From Chloroflexota bacterium (GTDB taxonomy: Bacteria; Chloroflexota; Dehalococcoidia; UBA2979), in contig CANFFZ010000036.1 of NCBI GenBank assembly GCA_947446155.1, positions 1-19,025 on the forward strand: a stretch of DNA of 19,025 bases. Direction: 5' to 3'. The notes beneath the pieces are model-generated. The model was not told where the DNA came from and searched no databases. It worked only from the letters and a program-made list of their open reading frames with translations. Shown here piece by piece: positions 6,614-14,165 of the stretch (positions are counted from its first letter, which is position 1; every line of letters starts with the position of its first letter). Position numbers and translations under genes: made by a program.

Positions 6614-7849
6614 TCAGCGCAGCGCCTTGAGCGCCTGCACCTTCAACGAGCCCAGCGGAGTCTCGAATCGAGGCCTCGCCGCGAGGTCGAGACGCAACGA
6701 GCGCGCGCGACCGTCCACGGTCTGCGTCGGCCGCGCTGCCTTCGCCGGCACACGCAGCCGCATCCCCATCGAGACGGTGTTCTGCGTCAACGAGGCGTTC
6801 TCCGCCAGCAGCGCCGGCACGGTGGTGTTCAGCCGCGTCGCAATCACCGGCAAACTGTCGCCACTCCGCACGAGGTAAGACGACGACTTCGGTGGAGTGT
6901 CTTTCAGGAGACGCCAGATCGCAGGGTCGGGCACGCCATAGCGCCACACGGAGACCGTCTCCGCATCGCCCCCATAGGACCCGTTGATGAAGTCTCCCCA
7001 GGCCGACAGGGGCCCCGCGGTGCCGTCACCGATCGGATGAATCGGGCGACCGTACGAGCGCAGGTAGCGCATCGCGGACTGAATCACAAAGGCAGAAGTG
7101 ATGCCGCTAGGCGGCACCACATCCCCACTCTTCTGATAAGCCTTGACGTTTGGCGCTGACTTGAAGAGGTTCCAGTACGTCTGCGGCGCAATCTCATCCG
7201 TGAAGGACGCGAACTCGGTCAGCGGGATACGCGGCAGTTCCCACGGGCGTGCGTCCACGGAGGTCGAGACCCACGAGGACGGTCGGAGCCGCCGGAGTTC
7301 CGTGCCAAAGCGCATCGCGCTCGTACTCGTCCCCTGCCAGAAGCCGTCGTATGACTCGAGGTCCAGGAACAGACTGCGCGCACCAGCGCTCAGGACGTCG
7401 GATGCCATCTGCGCTTCCTTGAGCGGATCCTGTCCCTTGACCACAGCCCACGCGTGGACCGGCACACCCGCCTGCTCGAAATAGCGGACGATGCCCTCCA
7501 CGCCAGCCGGATTGCTGGCGCCGGTCTTGGAGTAGCGCCCCATCCAGTTCGTCCCGTCGTGTGTCTTGAGCGCGATCCCCAGGCCATGCGCGGCAAGCGT
7601 GTCGCGGACCTTCGCGGGATCCCCGTCGGCCTCAAACTGCCACACCCATGCGAGGTGTCGCGGGTCCGGACGTACTTGGAGCTCGCGCGGGGCGCTATCC
7701 GGCGGCGGCAGCGGCGCGTACCGCGAGGGTGCTTCCTCTGCTGCCGCGGTCCTCGAAAGCCCACCAGGAAGCAGTGCTGCAGCGGCCACGCCGCCGATCC
7801 CCGCAAGGGCGCTCCGGCGGCTGACAAAACGGGCTCGCGGCTGAGGCAC
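6614..7849 (-). CDS. Tat-exported protein with TIM-barrel-like domain and C-terminal LysM domain
   Basis: A 411-residue secreted protein. The twin-arginine signal SRRSALAGIGG (residues 10-20) is followed by a hydrophobic stretch and a TAAA-type cleavage region near 35. The central region (about 65-315) reads like a glycoside-hydrolase-style barrel (HLAWVWQFE, LFLDLESYDGFW, EIAPQTYWNLF), but I cannot name the family or point to proven catalytic acids. A LysM domain at about 324-369 (SYLVRSGDSLPVIATRLN to GMRLRVPA) should bind peptidoglycan or a related glycan. The GTG at 7849 is preferred over an upstream ATG because AAGGAG lies 5 nt before it and the Tat motif then falls at the normal place. 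It is monocistronic and converges on the MFS gene. Confidence 0.8.
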   Translation of the reverse strand: MPQPRARFVSRRSALAGIGGVAAAALLPGGLSRTAAAEEAPSRYAPLPPPDSAPRELQVRPDPRHLAWVWQFEADGDPAKVRDTLAAHGLGIALKTHDGTNWMGRYSKTGASNPAGVEGIVRYFEQAGVPVHAWAVVKGQDPLKEAQMASDVLSAGARSLFLDLESYDGFWQGTSTSAMRFGTELRRLRPSSWVSTSVDARPWELPRIPLTEFASFTDEIAPQTYWNLFKSAPNVKAYQKSGDVVPPSGITSAFVIQSAMRYLRSYGRPIHPIGDGTAGPLSAWGDFINGSYGGDAETVSVWRYGVPDPAIWRLLKDTPPKSSSYLVRSGDSLPVIATRLNTTVPALLAENASLTQNTVSMGMRLRVPAKAARPTQTVDGRARSLRLDLAARPRFETPLGSLKVQALKALR

Positions 7850-8347
7850 GATTGCTCCTTCGACGGTGGGCTCCGCCACATCGCCGTCGAGACGTCCACG
7901 GGACGCTCTGGAGTCGGCACGAACGGATGGGGTGCGAGTCCGCCCCCCGGGGGACCCGCTGCGAGAGTGATGTGCACCCATCCTGCGAGATCGAAGACCT
8001 CGCTATGTCTTTGTATGACAAAGTCATAACAACAGGCGGAGTGGTTCCTAAGTCCCGTCTAAAGAAACCCATCAGATCAAATCTGACGGGCGGTGCGACG
8101 CACCTTCCCCGACGCACAGACAGTCGACACCTGATCCCAGTCTGTTACATCGCTGCGATGAATACCGGAGAGCGATCTGCGCGATCGCCTGCGGCGTCTG
8201 CCCGAACAGAGTTGGGGGCCGTTGGGTGTGTCTTCGATGCACTGGGCGTCCGTCATTCAAACGCAATGGATGACGCCTCAGCAGTGAGGCGACCGGTATT
8301 GCGAGCCCCCTACTGTCAGAACCAGTGAGGGAAGGCAACGGCACAAC
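7850..8347. other. 500-bp intergenic region upstream of the LysM gene and the small-ORF/XRE pair
   Basis: No supported gene. A plus-strand frame from 8005 to 8328 is open but shows roughly half G/C in third position and no ribosome binding site, unlike real genes here. It contains the operator-like palindrome at 8005-8027 and a 7-bp hairpin (8274-8280 with 8285-8291, GCAG loop). The divergent promoters of the flanking genes probably lie within it. Confidence 0.45.
8005..8027. promoter_or_regulatory. Operator-like palindrome
   Basis: Half-sites of 10 nt (8005-8014 and 8018-8027), ATGTCTTTGT and ACAAAGTCAT, are reverse complements with a single mismatch around an ATG centre. It lies in AT-richer DNA between the LysM gene and the XRE regulator, which is a natural candidate to bind it. 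Function is inferred from symmetry and position only. Confidence 0.4.
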
Positions 8348-8503
8348 ATGACTCACGTACCGTGGTGGTACTCCGTGGTCAGGGAATGGCGCTACCGCGC
8401 GTTTCTCGAGACCGGCCAATGGCCTCGCGATATCGCGGTGACCTTCAGCACGAGTCGCGCGTCGGAAGTCGGAGAGGCGCACCCAGTAATGGTCAGCGCG
8501 TGA
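8348..8503 (+). CDS. Small protein (51 aa) translationally coupled to an XRE regulator
   Basis: A 51-codon ORF starting MTHVPWWYSVVREWRYRAFL and ending EAHPVMVSA. About three quarters of codons end in G or C, in line with real genes here. The stop TGA overlaps the GTG start of the XRE gene in the arrangement GTGA, the classic sign of translational coupling. A purine-rich GGGAAGG lies about 12 nt upstream of the ATG. The N-terminal half is rich in Trp, Tyr and Arg; there is no signal peptide or transmembrane segment. I recognise no family. It might be a partner or ligand of the regulator, or a leader peptide that sets its translation. Confidence 0.5.
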   Translation: MTHVPWWYSVVREWRYRAFLETGQWPRDIAVTFSTSRASEVGEAHPVMVSA

Positions 8504-8772
8504 CCAGCGATCCGCTGGCGTCCCAGCGCGCGCTGAGACGTTGGATTCGGACATGGCGGGTCCGGCGCCAGATGTCGCAGGCGACGCTCGCCGACCTCAC
8601 TGGGATCACTCAGTCCACGCTCTCCAACTACGAGAACGGCAAGCGAGACCTTCCGGTATCCACGCTGCTCAGGCTCGCGGAACATCTCGACGTAGACCTC
8701 GAGGACCTCGCGGAACGTCCGATGCGCCCTCGGCGACGCGGCGAGTCCCATCCAGTGTCGCGCTCTGCCTGA
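8500..8772 (+). CDS. XRE-family helix-turn-helix transcriptional regulator
   Basis: A 90-residue DNA-binding protein consisting of little more than one Cro/C1-type HTH. The domain runs from about residue 12 to 72, with helix 2-turn-helix 3 in SQATLADLTGITQSTLSNYE followed by NGKRDLPVSTLLRLAEHLDV. The C-terminal tail is short and basic. The GTG at 8500 is preferred because it overlaps the stop of the upstream small ORF (GTGA); the frame is open further upstream, but that part overlaps the small ORF and makes no sense. It converges on the CoA-transferase operon with a 31-nt gap. It may regulate the neighbouring operon or the LysM gene; the palindrome at 8005-8027 is a candidate site. Confidence 0.85.
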   Translation: MTSDPLASQRALRRWIRTWRVRRQMSQATLADLTGITQSTLSNYENGKRDLPVSTLLRLAEHLDVDLEDLAERPMRPRRRGESHPVSRSA

Positions 8773-8803
8773 ATCCCGGTGCTGCTTCCTCGGTGTGGGT
8801 GGG

Positions 8804-10060
8804 CTACCCGCCGTAGCGGTCACCGATCACCGCATCAGCCTGCAACTGTCCGATCGCGTCGGCGGAATAACCGAGGCCTGTGAGTACCTCGTGGTTGTAC
8901 TCGCCGACCAGCGCTGCGGACCGATCCCACGAGGCTGCATCCGGGCTGACCTGCCAGGGGAACCCGGGAAATATCTGCACGCCGACATGCGGGTGATCCA
9001 CGGTCTGCATCCACTCTCGATGGGTGTGCTGCGGATCAGCGAGCAGCGACCACGGCGCCACCACGGGCGCAGCGATCGCACCGTACTGCTGCACCGTCGC
9101 CGCGACCCGTTCCGCCGCCTCGCTCGCGACGAAGGCGCGCACCGCCTCGTGTACCGCGTCCCGCGCGCCGAGGCGACCCGGGATCGTCGACCACGGGTGA
9201 CCGCGCTCCGCCCATTCGGCGTGGCCCATCGCCTTCGCGAGGCCCGCCCACTGGCGATCCGTCTCGGCCGCGATCACCACCCACGAGTCGTCGTCACCTG
9301 CCTCGCCACTGGCTGCGCGGAAACAGCCATGCGGCACGATCAGCGGGTCGCGGTTGCCGAGGCGTTCGGGGAGACGTCGATTCATCGCCCACTCCGCGAC
9401 CTGCCCCGGCAAATGCCAGTTGAGGACCTCGATCTGTGAAATGTCGATGTACGACCCCAGCCCGGTCTGCTCCCGTTGGTGGAGCGCCGTAATCACGGCA
9501 AAGATGACCGCGAGCGCACCAGTCGCGTCCGAGTGATAGATCGGCGACGTGTCCTCCATCGGTCGGTCGGGATAGCCACGCACGGCTGTGTGCCCGCCTG
9601 CGGCATCGAGGCCAGAGCCGAGTGTCACGTAGCCCTCGTACGGGCCGCGCGCTCCCCACCCGGGGAGCGACACGTAGATCAGCCGAGGGTTGATCGCACG
9701 CGCGGTCTCCCAGTCGAACCCCATACGGTCGACGGTGCCTGCCGAGTACCCCTCGAAAAAGATGTCGGCACTCGCAAGCAGGTCGCGCATGACCGCGGTC
9801 CCCGCCTCAGTGCGAATGTTCAGGGCGATGTTCCGCTTGTTCCGGTTCGCCAGGTGATGGACATGGCTCCGTTCCCACACCGGGCCGTCCCCGGGGCCGG
9901 CGATCGGAGCGGCTAGCGGCCGGCTCATCGAGTTCCGCGGGAACGATTCCACCTTCACCACATCCGCACCCAGGTCGCCCAGTAGCGACCCGGCCGTAGG
10001 CCCGGCCCACACCTCACAGAGTTCGACCGCGCGGATGCCATCGAGGAGACGTGAGGTCAT
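8804..10060 (-). CDS. CaiB/BaiF class III CoA-transferase, catalytic subunit
   Basis: A 418-residue family III CoA-transferase, which moves CoA between carboxylic acids. Family signs are DGIRAVELCEVWAGPTAGSL near the N-terminus, LGADVVKVE (30-38), NRNKRNIALN (72-81) and the catalytic Asp in YHSDATGALA (Asp178, equivalent to Asp169 of formyl-CoA transferase). It is the last gene of the minus-strand operon, 4 nt after the other CoA-transferase, which lacks this Asp; the two probably form a heteromer in which this subunit is active. The length is normal. Its start MTSRLLDG is well placed, and no downstream terminator is visible in the 31 nt before the convergent XRE gene. The substrate is unknown. 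Confidence 0.9.
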   Translation of the reverse strand: MTSRLLDGIRAVELCEVWAGPTAGSLLGDLGADVVKVESFPRNSMSRPLAAPIAGPGDGPVWERSHVHHLANRNKRNIALNIRTEAGTAVMRDLLASADIFFEGYSAGTVDRMGFDWETARAINPRLIYVSLPGWGARGPYEGYVTLGSGLDAAGGHTAVRGYPDRPMEDTSPIYHSDATGALAVIFAVITALHQREQTGLGSYIDISQIEVLNWHLPGQVAEWAMNRRLPERLGNRDPLIVPHGCFRAASGEAGDDDSWVVIAAETDRQWAGLAKAMGHAEWAERGHPWSTIPGRLGARDAVHEAVRAFVASEAAERVAATVQQYGAIAAPVVAPWSLLADPQHTHREWMQTVDHPHVGVQIFPGFPWQVSPDAASWDRSAALVGEYNHEVLTGLGYSADAIGQLQADAVIGDRYGG

Positions 10061-10064
10061 CCCG

Positions 10065-11267
10065 CTATCCCGTCACGCCCGCGCGGAACAGCGCGAGCCG
10101 CTCTGTGGAGGAGTACCCGAGGCTGCGGAGCACCTCGTCCGTGTGCTCACCAACGCGCGGCGATGGGCCAGCCTCCCAGCCGCCCTCCATCCTGAACGGC
10201 GGGCCAGCGAGCAGCGTCGTACCGCCACCAACCAGCGCACGCTCGACGAACGAGCCACGCGCGACCGCCTGAGCGTCGCCTGCCACCTCGGACGCATCGA
10301 GAACCGGCGAGACCATCACGCCATGCCGCTGCAGGGTCGTGAACACCTCGTGCTTGGTGCGCGCACGCAGCCACGGGTCGAGGACAGCGAAGAACCCATC
10401 GAAGTTGAGCGGCTTCTGCGCGGGGTCGATGAACCGCGGGTCGGCAGCGAATTCGGGGTGGCCGATGCCCTCGCACAGTCGATTGAAGAACGGCTGGCCC
10501 GCCGCCGCGAAGACGACGTAGCCATCGCTGCAGCGGTAGCACCCCGCCGGGTACGCCAACTTCGACTGCCCGGCAGCACGAGGTGCTTCCGCCCCCAGGA
10601 ACTGCCACGTCGTAAACCACGTGTCGACGTTGCCGGAGAGCGCCTCGACACCGCTCACCTCGATCTCGCGCGCCGGCTGCCCCTGCGCGCGCGCCCAGAG
10701 CGCGGCCACCCCGGCAGCAGAAGACGTCGCAGCCCACTGCATCTCCGCGACGTGCGGTGCGTACCGCAGCGGCTCATGCCCCGCGATCGCGTGGTTCCGC
10801 ATGCGCCCCGTCCAGGCGAACAGGGACATATCGTTCTCGACGTACTCGCTCGTCGGCCCATCGAGGCCGTGCTCGGTCAGTACGACGAATGCGGGCGGCA
10901 TCGCGAGCGCACGGATCACCGCACGCACGTCGACGGCGAGCGCGCTCGCGAGGTGTACGAACACGAGATCCACTTGCGCCAGCAGGCGATCGAACACTTC
11001 ACGCCCCGACGTCACCTCAAGGTCGACGACAACCGAACGCTTCCCGGTGTCGAGCGCCACGTGGTACGCCCCAGTATCAAGGCTCGGGACATCACCCGGG
11101 AACGGCGGAAGGCGTCGCATCGACGCACCGCCAAGCGGCTCCACCTTAATGACCTCGGCGCCGTAGTCAGCGAACAGTTTGGTCGCCGCCGCCACCGGAA
11201 GGGAACCCCCGACCTCAAGGACTCGATGCCCGGCGAGCGGGCGTGGGACGCTCGGTGTGCTCGTCAT
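10065..11267 (-). CDS. CaiB/BaiF-family CoA-transferase subunit with Glu in place of the catalytic Asp
   Basis: A 400-residue protein of the same fold as its downstream neighbour (GHRVLEVGGSLPVAAATKLF; YGAEVIKVEPLGG; GKRSVVVDL). Aligned on the helix after the active site, the position of the catalytic Asp holds Glu175 (HVAEMQWAATSSAAGVAAL). It sits 10 nt after the DUF35 gene and 4 nt before the catalytic CoA-transferase gene, so the two are very probably co-translated subunits. The heteromeric benzylsuccinate CoA-transferase BbsEF is a known case of two different CaiB-type subunits. This protein is most likely the non-catalytic partner; a Glu-based variant enzyme cannot be excluded by eye. 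Length is normal and no frameshift is seen. Confidence 0.85.
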   Translation of the reverse strand: MTSTPSVPRPLAGHRVLEVGGSLPVAAATKLFADYGAEVIKVEPLGGASMRRLPPFPGDVPSLDTGAYHVALDTGKRSVVVDLEVTSGREVFDRLLAQVDLVFVHLASALAVDVRAVIRALAMPPAFVVLTEHGLDGPTSEYVENDMSLFAWTGRMRNHAIAGHEPLRYAPHVAEMQWAATSSAAGVAALWARAQGQPAREIEVSGVEALSGNVDTWFTTWQFLGAEAPRAAGQSKLAYPAGCYRCSDGYVVFAAAGQPFFNRLCEGIGHPEFAADPRFIDPAQKPLNFDGFFAVLDPWLRARTKHEVFTTLQRHGVMVSPVLDASEVAGDAQAVARGSFVERALVGGGTTLLAGPPFRMEGGWEAGPSPRVGEHTDEVLRSLGYSSTERLALFRAGVTG

Positions 11268-11277
11268 CTTGGATCGG

Positions 11278-11691
11278 CTACGCAGGCCGGAATACGGGCA
11301 CTAGGTACTCGCTGGAGTCCTGCCGCTCGAAGTCCACCTTCACGCGCATCCCAACCTCGATGTCGGTGGTGGGGTCCTTCACACCCACGACGGTCGAGAG
11401 CATCCGGAAGCCCTCGTCCAAGTCGATGTATGCGATGGAGTACGCGCCCATCTCTGCGAAGGCAGGCTGCCGGTTCTGTCGCACGACCGAGAACGTGTAG
11501 ACAGTGCCCTCACCCTTCGACTGGAGCGTCTTCAGGTCGCCGCTACCGCAGCCGGTGCAGTGCGCGCGAGGTGTGAACACCACAGTGCTGCACGCGCTGC
11601 ACTGCTGGTAGATGAGTTTCTTCTCCTTCGTGGCGTCCCAGTACGCCTGTGTGTCCAGTTCGGGGAACGCAGGCATCGGTCGGTCGGGCAT
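11278..11691 (-). CDS. DUF35 zinc-ribbon/OB-fold protein, thiolase partner
   Basis: A 137-residue protein with an N-terminal helix (PAFPELDTQAYWDATKEKKL), a zinc ribbon of four cysteines at 31, 34, 45 and 48, and a C-terminal OB-fold (about 60-137, GEGTVYTFSVVRQNRQPAF onward). DUF35 proteins bind thiolase-fold enzymes: BbsA with BbsB, the ChsH2 DUF35 domain with Ltp2, and archaeal acetoacetyl-CoA thiolase complexes. They help to place the acyl-CoA. The gene lies 28 nt after the thiolase-like gene and 10 nt before the CoA-transferase gene, which fits that role. The ATG at 11691 has GGAG 7 nt upstream; a longer frame to 11748 overlaps the thiolase gene and is rejected. Confidence 0.9.
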   Translation of the reverse strand: MPDRPMPAFPELDTQAYWDATKEKKLIYQQCSACSTVVFTPRAHCTGCGSGDLKTLQSKGEGTVYTFSVVRQNRQPAFAEMGAYSIAYIDLDEGFRMLSTVVGVKDPTTDIEVGMRVKVDFERQDSSEYLVPVFRPA

Positions 11692-11719
11692 GTGGTGTCT
11701 CCTGCCGTGTCGTCGTGTG

Positions 11720-12904
11720 CTACTCAGCGCCGAGAATGATCGTGCCACCGCTGTGCAGCGATCCGAGGAAGCCGCCGTTGCCGTGCGCGACCGCGAGTTT
11801 CGCGTTCGGGACCTGGCTCGTGGACTCGCCTCGCAACTGTCGCGCCGCCTCCATCAGCAGGAAGATGCCACGCATCCCCGGGTGGTTGGAGGACAGCCCC
11901 CCGCCGTCCGTGTTCAGCGCAGGGCCGCCCGGCCGGTCGTACCGCATCCGGCCACCCTCGATGTACGCTCCTGCCTCACCCTTCTTGCAGAAGCCGAGGT
12001 CTTCGAGCATCACGGCGACCGTGATCGAGAATGAGTCGTAGATCATCGCGATGTCGATCTCGGACGGCTTCACCCCAGCCTGCCCGAAGGCGGTCGGAGC
12101 GCTCTGCGCGGCCGCGCTGGTCGTGATGTCGCCAGTATTCGTCACGTACGAGAGCGCCTCGCCGCTGCCGAGGATCCACACTGGCTTCTTTTTCGTCGTC
12201 CGTGCGACTTCGGGGCTCGCGATGACTACGGCACCACCGCCGTCCGTGACCAAGCAGCACTCGAGCAGGTGCAGCGGGTCAGCGATCATCCGTGATTCAA
12301 GGACGTCCTCAACCGTGAGCTCTCCGATGTTCTGGACAGCCATGTCGTTGAGCGCCTGCACCGCCTGCGGATTCCGCATCGCGTGGTGACGCGTCGCGAC
12401 TGAGATCTCCGCAAGCTGCGCGCTCGTCGTCCCGTACTGGGCCATGTGCCGCCGGGCGACCATCGCGTAGTTCGCGATGAGTGTCATGCCGTAGGGCGCC
12501 TCCATATTCGTCGACCAACTGCCACCCGCACGCCCGCCGCCCGTCCCGATCGGGATGCGCTGGGTCGCAGCCTTCGAGCCGTACGAGAGCACGGCGACCT
12601 TGCACTTGCCTTCCTGGATCGCACGCGTGGCGTGCGCCGCGTGGAACTCGTACGAGGACCCGCCGACCTGCGTCGTGTCGATCACGTTCGGCCGCAGCCC
12701 GAGGTAGGCCGCCACCGCACCCAGACCACCGCCCTCGCCGTCGCCAGCGTCGTAGACGGCGTCCACGTCCTTCCATGACAGCCCCGCGTCATCCAGGGCG
12801 TGCTTGATCGAAGCGGCCTTGATCTGCATCGCAGAGACCCCGGGATCCTTTCGCTTGGGCCACTCGTACAGCCCGACGATCGCTGCCAGCCGTTCCTGTG
12901 CCAT
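11720..12904 (-). CDS. Thiolase-family (SCP2-type) protein lacking the nucleophilic Cys
   Basis: A 394-residue thiolase-fold protein of the lipid-transfer/SCP2 branch. The C-terminal part shows the expected motifs NTDGGGLSSNHPGMRG and AVAHGNGGFLG with their histidines. Where thiolases have the acyl-accepting Cys (A-C-x-S), the sequence reads QVGGSSYEFHAAHA, placing Gly82 at that spot. It is thus unlikely to work as a classical thiolase; Cys-less relatives such as Ltp2 act as retro-aldolases with a DUF35 partner, and that partner is the next gene. The ATG at 12904 has GAGGGG about 6 nt upstream; earlier in-frame codons are rejected. It is the second gene of the operon, 49 nt after the phosphoesterase gene. 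Aldolase or other C-C lyase activity is inferred. Confidence 0.88.
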   Translation of the reverse strand: MAQERLAAIVGLYEWPKRKDPGVSAMQIKAASIKHALDDAGLSWKDVDAVYDAGDGEGGGLGAVAAYLGLRPNVIDTTQVGGSSYEFHAAHATRAIQEGKCKVAVLSYGSKAATQRIPIGTGGGRAGGSWSTNMEAPYGMTLIANYAMVARRHMAQYGTTSAQLAEISVATRHHAMRNPQAVQALNDMAVQNIGELTVEDVLESRMIADPLHLLECCLVTDGGGAVVIASPEVARTTKKKPVWILGSGEALSYVTNTGDITTSAAAQSAPTAFGQAGVKPSEIDIAMIYDSFSITVAVMLEDLGFCKKGEAGAYIEGGRMRYDRPGGPALNTDGGGLSSNHPGMRGIFLLMEAARQLRGESTSQVPNAKLAVAHGNGGFLGSLHSGGTIILGAE

Positions 12905-12953
12905 TGCATCCCCTCGATCCGCTCGCACCACCTCGGTGGTGCCTATTCGTGTC

Positions 12954-13583
12954 TCAATCGATGACCGCCGCCTGCCTCAGCAGTTCGTGAGGCAACGCAC
13001 CCTCGCCAGCGGCCAGCAGTTGCCCGTCCTCGATCAGCAGGTGTCGAGGCCTGCCGGGGTTGGGGCGCTGGGCGCTCGACCCCAACGTCACGATCTCGGC
13101 GTGGAGACGCCCCGGCTGTAGGTCAAGGAACCCGACCGTGCCCAGACGCATCTCTTTGTGGTGCGGAAGTGTTGGGCTGCCGGAGTTGATCACCACCACG
13201 CCCTCGCGGTGTTCCAGCCGCTCGAGGTGTGTGTCACCGGCGATGATGATGTCGAGGTCACGGCCCTCGAAGGCGACGGCGAGCAGCTCGCGCACGGGCC
13301 GCTCCTCGGGCCGCAACTCGTGCACCATCCCGATACGCCAGCCCTCCAGCGTCAGGTACTGCACGAGTTCCATCCGCGGATCCTCGAACGAGTCGTTGTT
13401 CCCTCGCGCAACGACGACCGGGGCGAACTGCTCGCACCAATCGAGGAGATACGGGCGGACGACGTCGCCGCCGTGCAGGATCAAGTCGAATCCCGAGAGG
13501 AACTCAGCGAGTTCGGGGCCGAGGTCGTCTGGCGTCCGCATGAGGGACGGTAGGTGGGTGTCCGAGATCAGCGCTACGCGCAC
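12954..13583 (-). CDS. YfcE/MJ0936-type metallophosphoesterase
   Basis: A 210-residue calcineurin-like phosphoesterase. The metal-binding motifs appear in order: DTH (Asp8, His10), HGGD (Asp40), GNND (61-64), His88 in GMVHEL and GDTH (116-119). The first 165 residues form the catalytic fold; the rest is a short tail. Family members hydrolyse phosphodiesters with Mn or Ni, often with unknown cellular substrates. The GTG at 13583 is chosen because the fold starts immediately (VRVALISDTHLP); an upstream TTG at 13658 is open but has no ribosome binding site and gives an unlikely leader. It precedes the thiolase-like gene by 49 nt in the same direction, so it may head the operon, but a role in the pathway is not evident. 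Confidence 0.85.
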   Translation of the reverse strand: MRVALISDTHLPSLMRTPDDLGPELAEFLSGFDLILHGGDVVRPYLLDWCEQFAPVVVARGNNDSFEDPRMELVQYLTLEGWRIGMVHELRPEERPVRELLAVAFEGRDLDIIIAGDTHLERLEHREGVVVINSGSPTLPHHKEMRLGTVGFLDLQPGRLHAEIVTLGSSAQRPNPGRPRHLLIEDGQLLAAGEGALPHELLRQAAVID

Positions 13584-13765
13584 GAACGGTCCGTTCTCTC
13601 CGGATGCCACCACCCGGTCTGTATCGACACCGTTATACCAGCCCTCGTCCGCGACCAAGCGGATCAGCAGGTTCCCGCCCCCAGATGCTCAAGCGTTATG
13701 TCCTAATCAGCCGTCGGTGAGCCGAGCACAGAGTACGTATCGCCATCGTTCGCGGCGCGGTCAAT

Positions 13766-13803
13766 GACACAATTACTCCCCCGAAAGGGGGAGTAATTGT
13801 GTC
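13766..13803. repeat. Perfect 17-bp hairpin with GAAA tetraloop
   Basis: Arms 13766-13782 and 13787-13803 are perfect reverse complements around GAAA. The outer half of the stem is AT-rich (GACACAATTA) and the inner half is five G-C pairs. It lies 72 nt downstream of the decayed minus-strand frame and about 180 nt before the phosphoesterase start. No T-run follows it, so it could be a terminator, a protein site or the joined ends of a lost mobile element. Confidence 0.6.
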
Positions 13804-13874
13804 CAATCCAGTACTCCGAGCAAGCGTCCGCGATCGACTGATGGTCCCGCGACCCGTGTCGGGCAGACTCCTGA

Positions 13875-14165
13875 CTAGGCGTTCACCCAGATCTCGTCGT
13901 ACCGCTCCTTGCCTTCGGCACCGAAGGTGAGTTCCGTGTTCTGGACGCGCTTGCGTGAGACCCGGAACGCCGCAGAACCTGTCAAGCATTTTGAGACACG
14001 CAGTCACGATGCCTTCTGTATGAGCACCTCCTCGACGACGGGCTCGTTGATCCACGCGACGGCTGGCAGTTGGGGCGGCTCGGGGCGGCGGTGGCGGAAG
14101 CGGGCGGGGAATACGTACTTCACCCGTCCGACATCTGAGGGACTCAGGCGCGCGCTCCAATTCAA
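13875..14165 (-). pseudogene. Decayed gene of unknown family with one in-frame TGA
   Basis: One minus-strand frame runs from about 14165 to a TAG at 13875-13877, broken only by a TGA at 14004-14006. Before the TGA it reads VGRVKYVFPARFRHRRPEPP, then AVAWINEPVVEEVLIQKAS with nearly all codons ending in G or C. After the TGA come about ten atypical codons, then a well-formed tail AFRVSRKRVQNTELTFGAEG and KERYDEIWVNA. The upstream end has no good start codon or ribosome binding site, so the N-terminus is probably missing. I recognise no family. A nonsense-mutated remnant is the simplest reading; recoding of the TGA is possible but unsupported, as no SECIS-like signal was found by eye. Confidence 0.4.

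Noticed and set aside
8005..8328. 107-codon plus-strand ORF starting MSLYDKVITTGG
   Set aside because: About half of third positions are G/C, there is no ribosome binding site, and the start lies inside an operator-like palindrome.
10035..11576. 513-codon plus-strand ORF across the CoA-transferase gene
   Set aside because: Composition is dominated by Arg and His, and it lies wholly antisense to well-supported genes.
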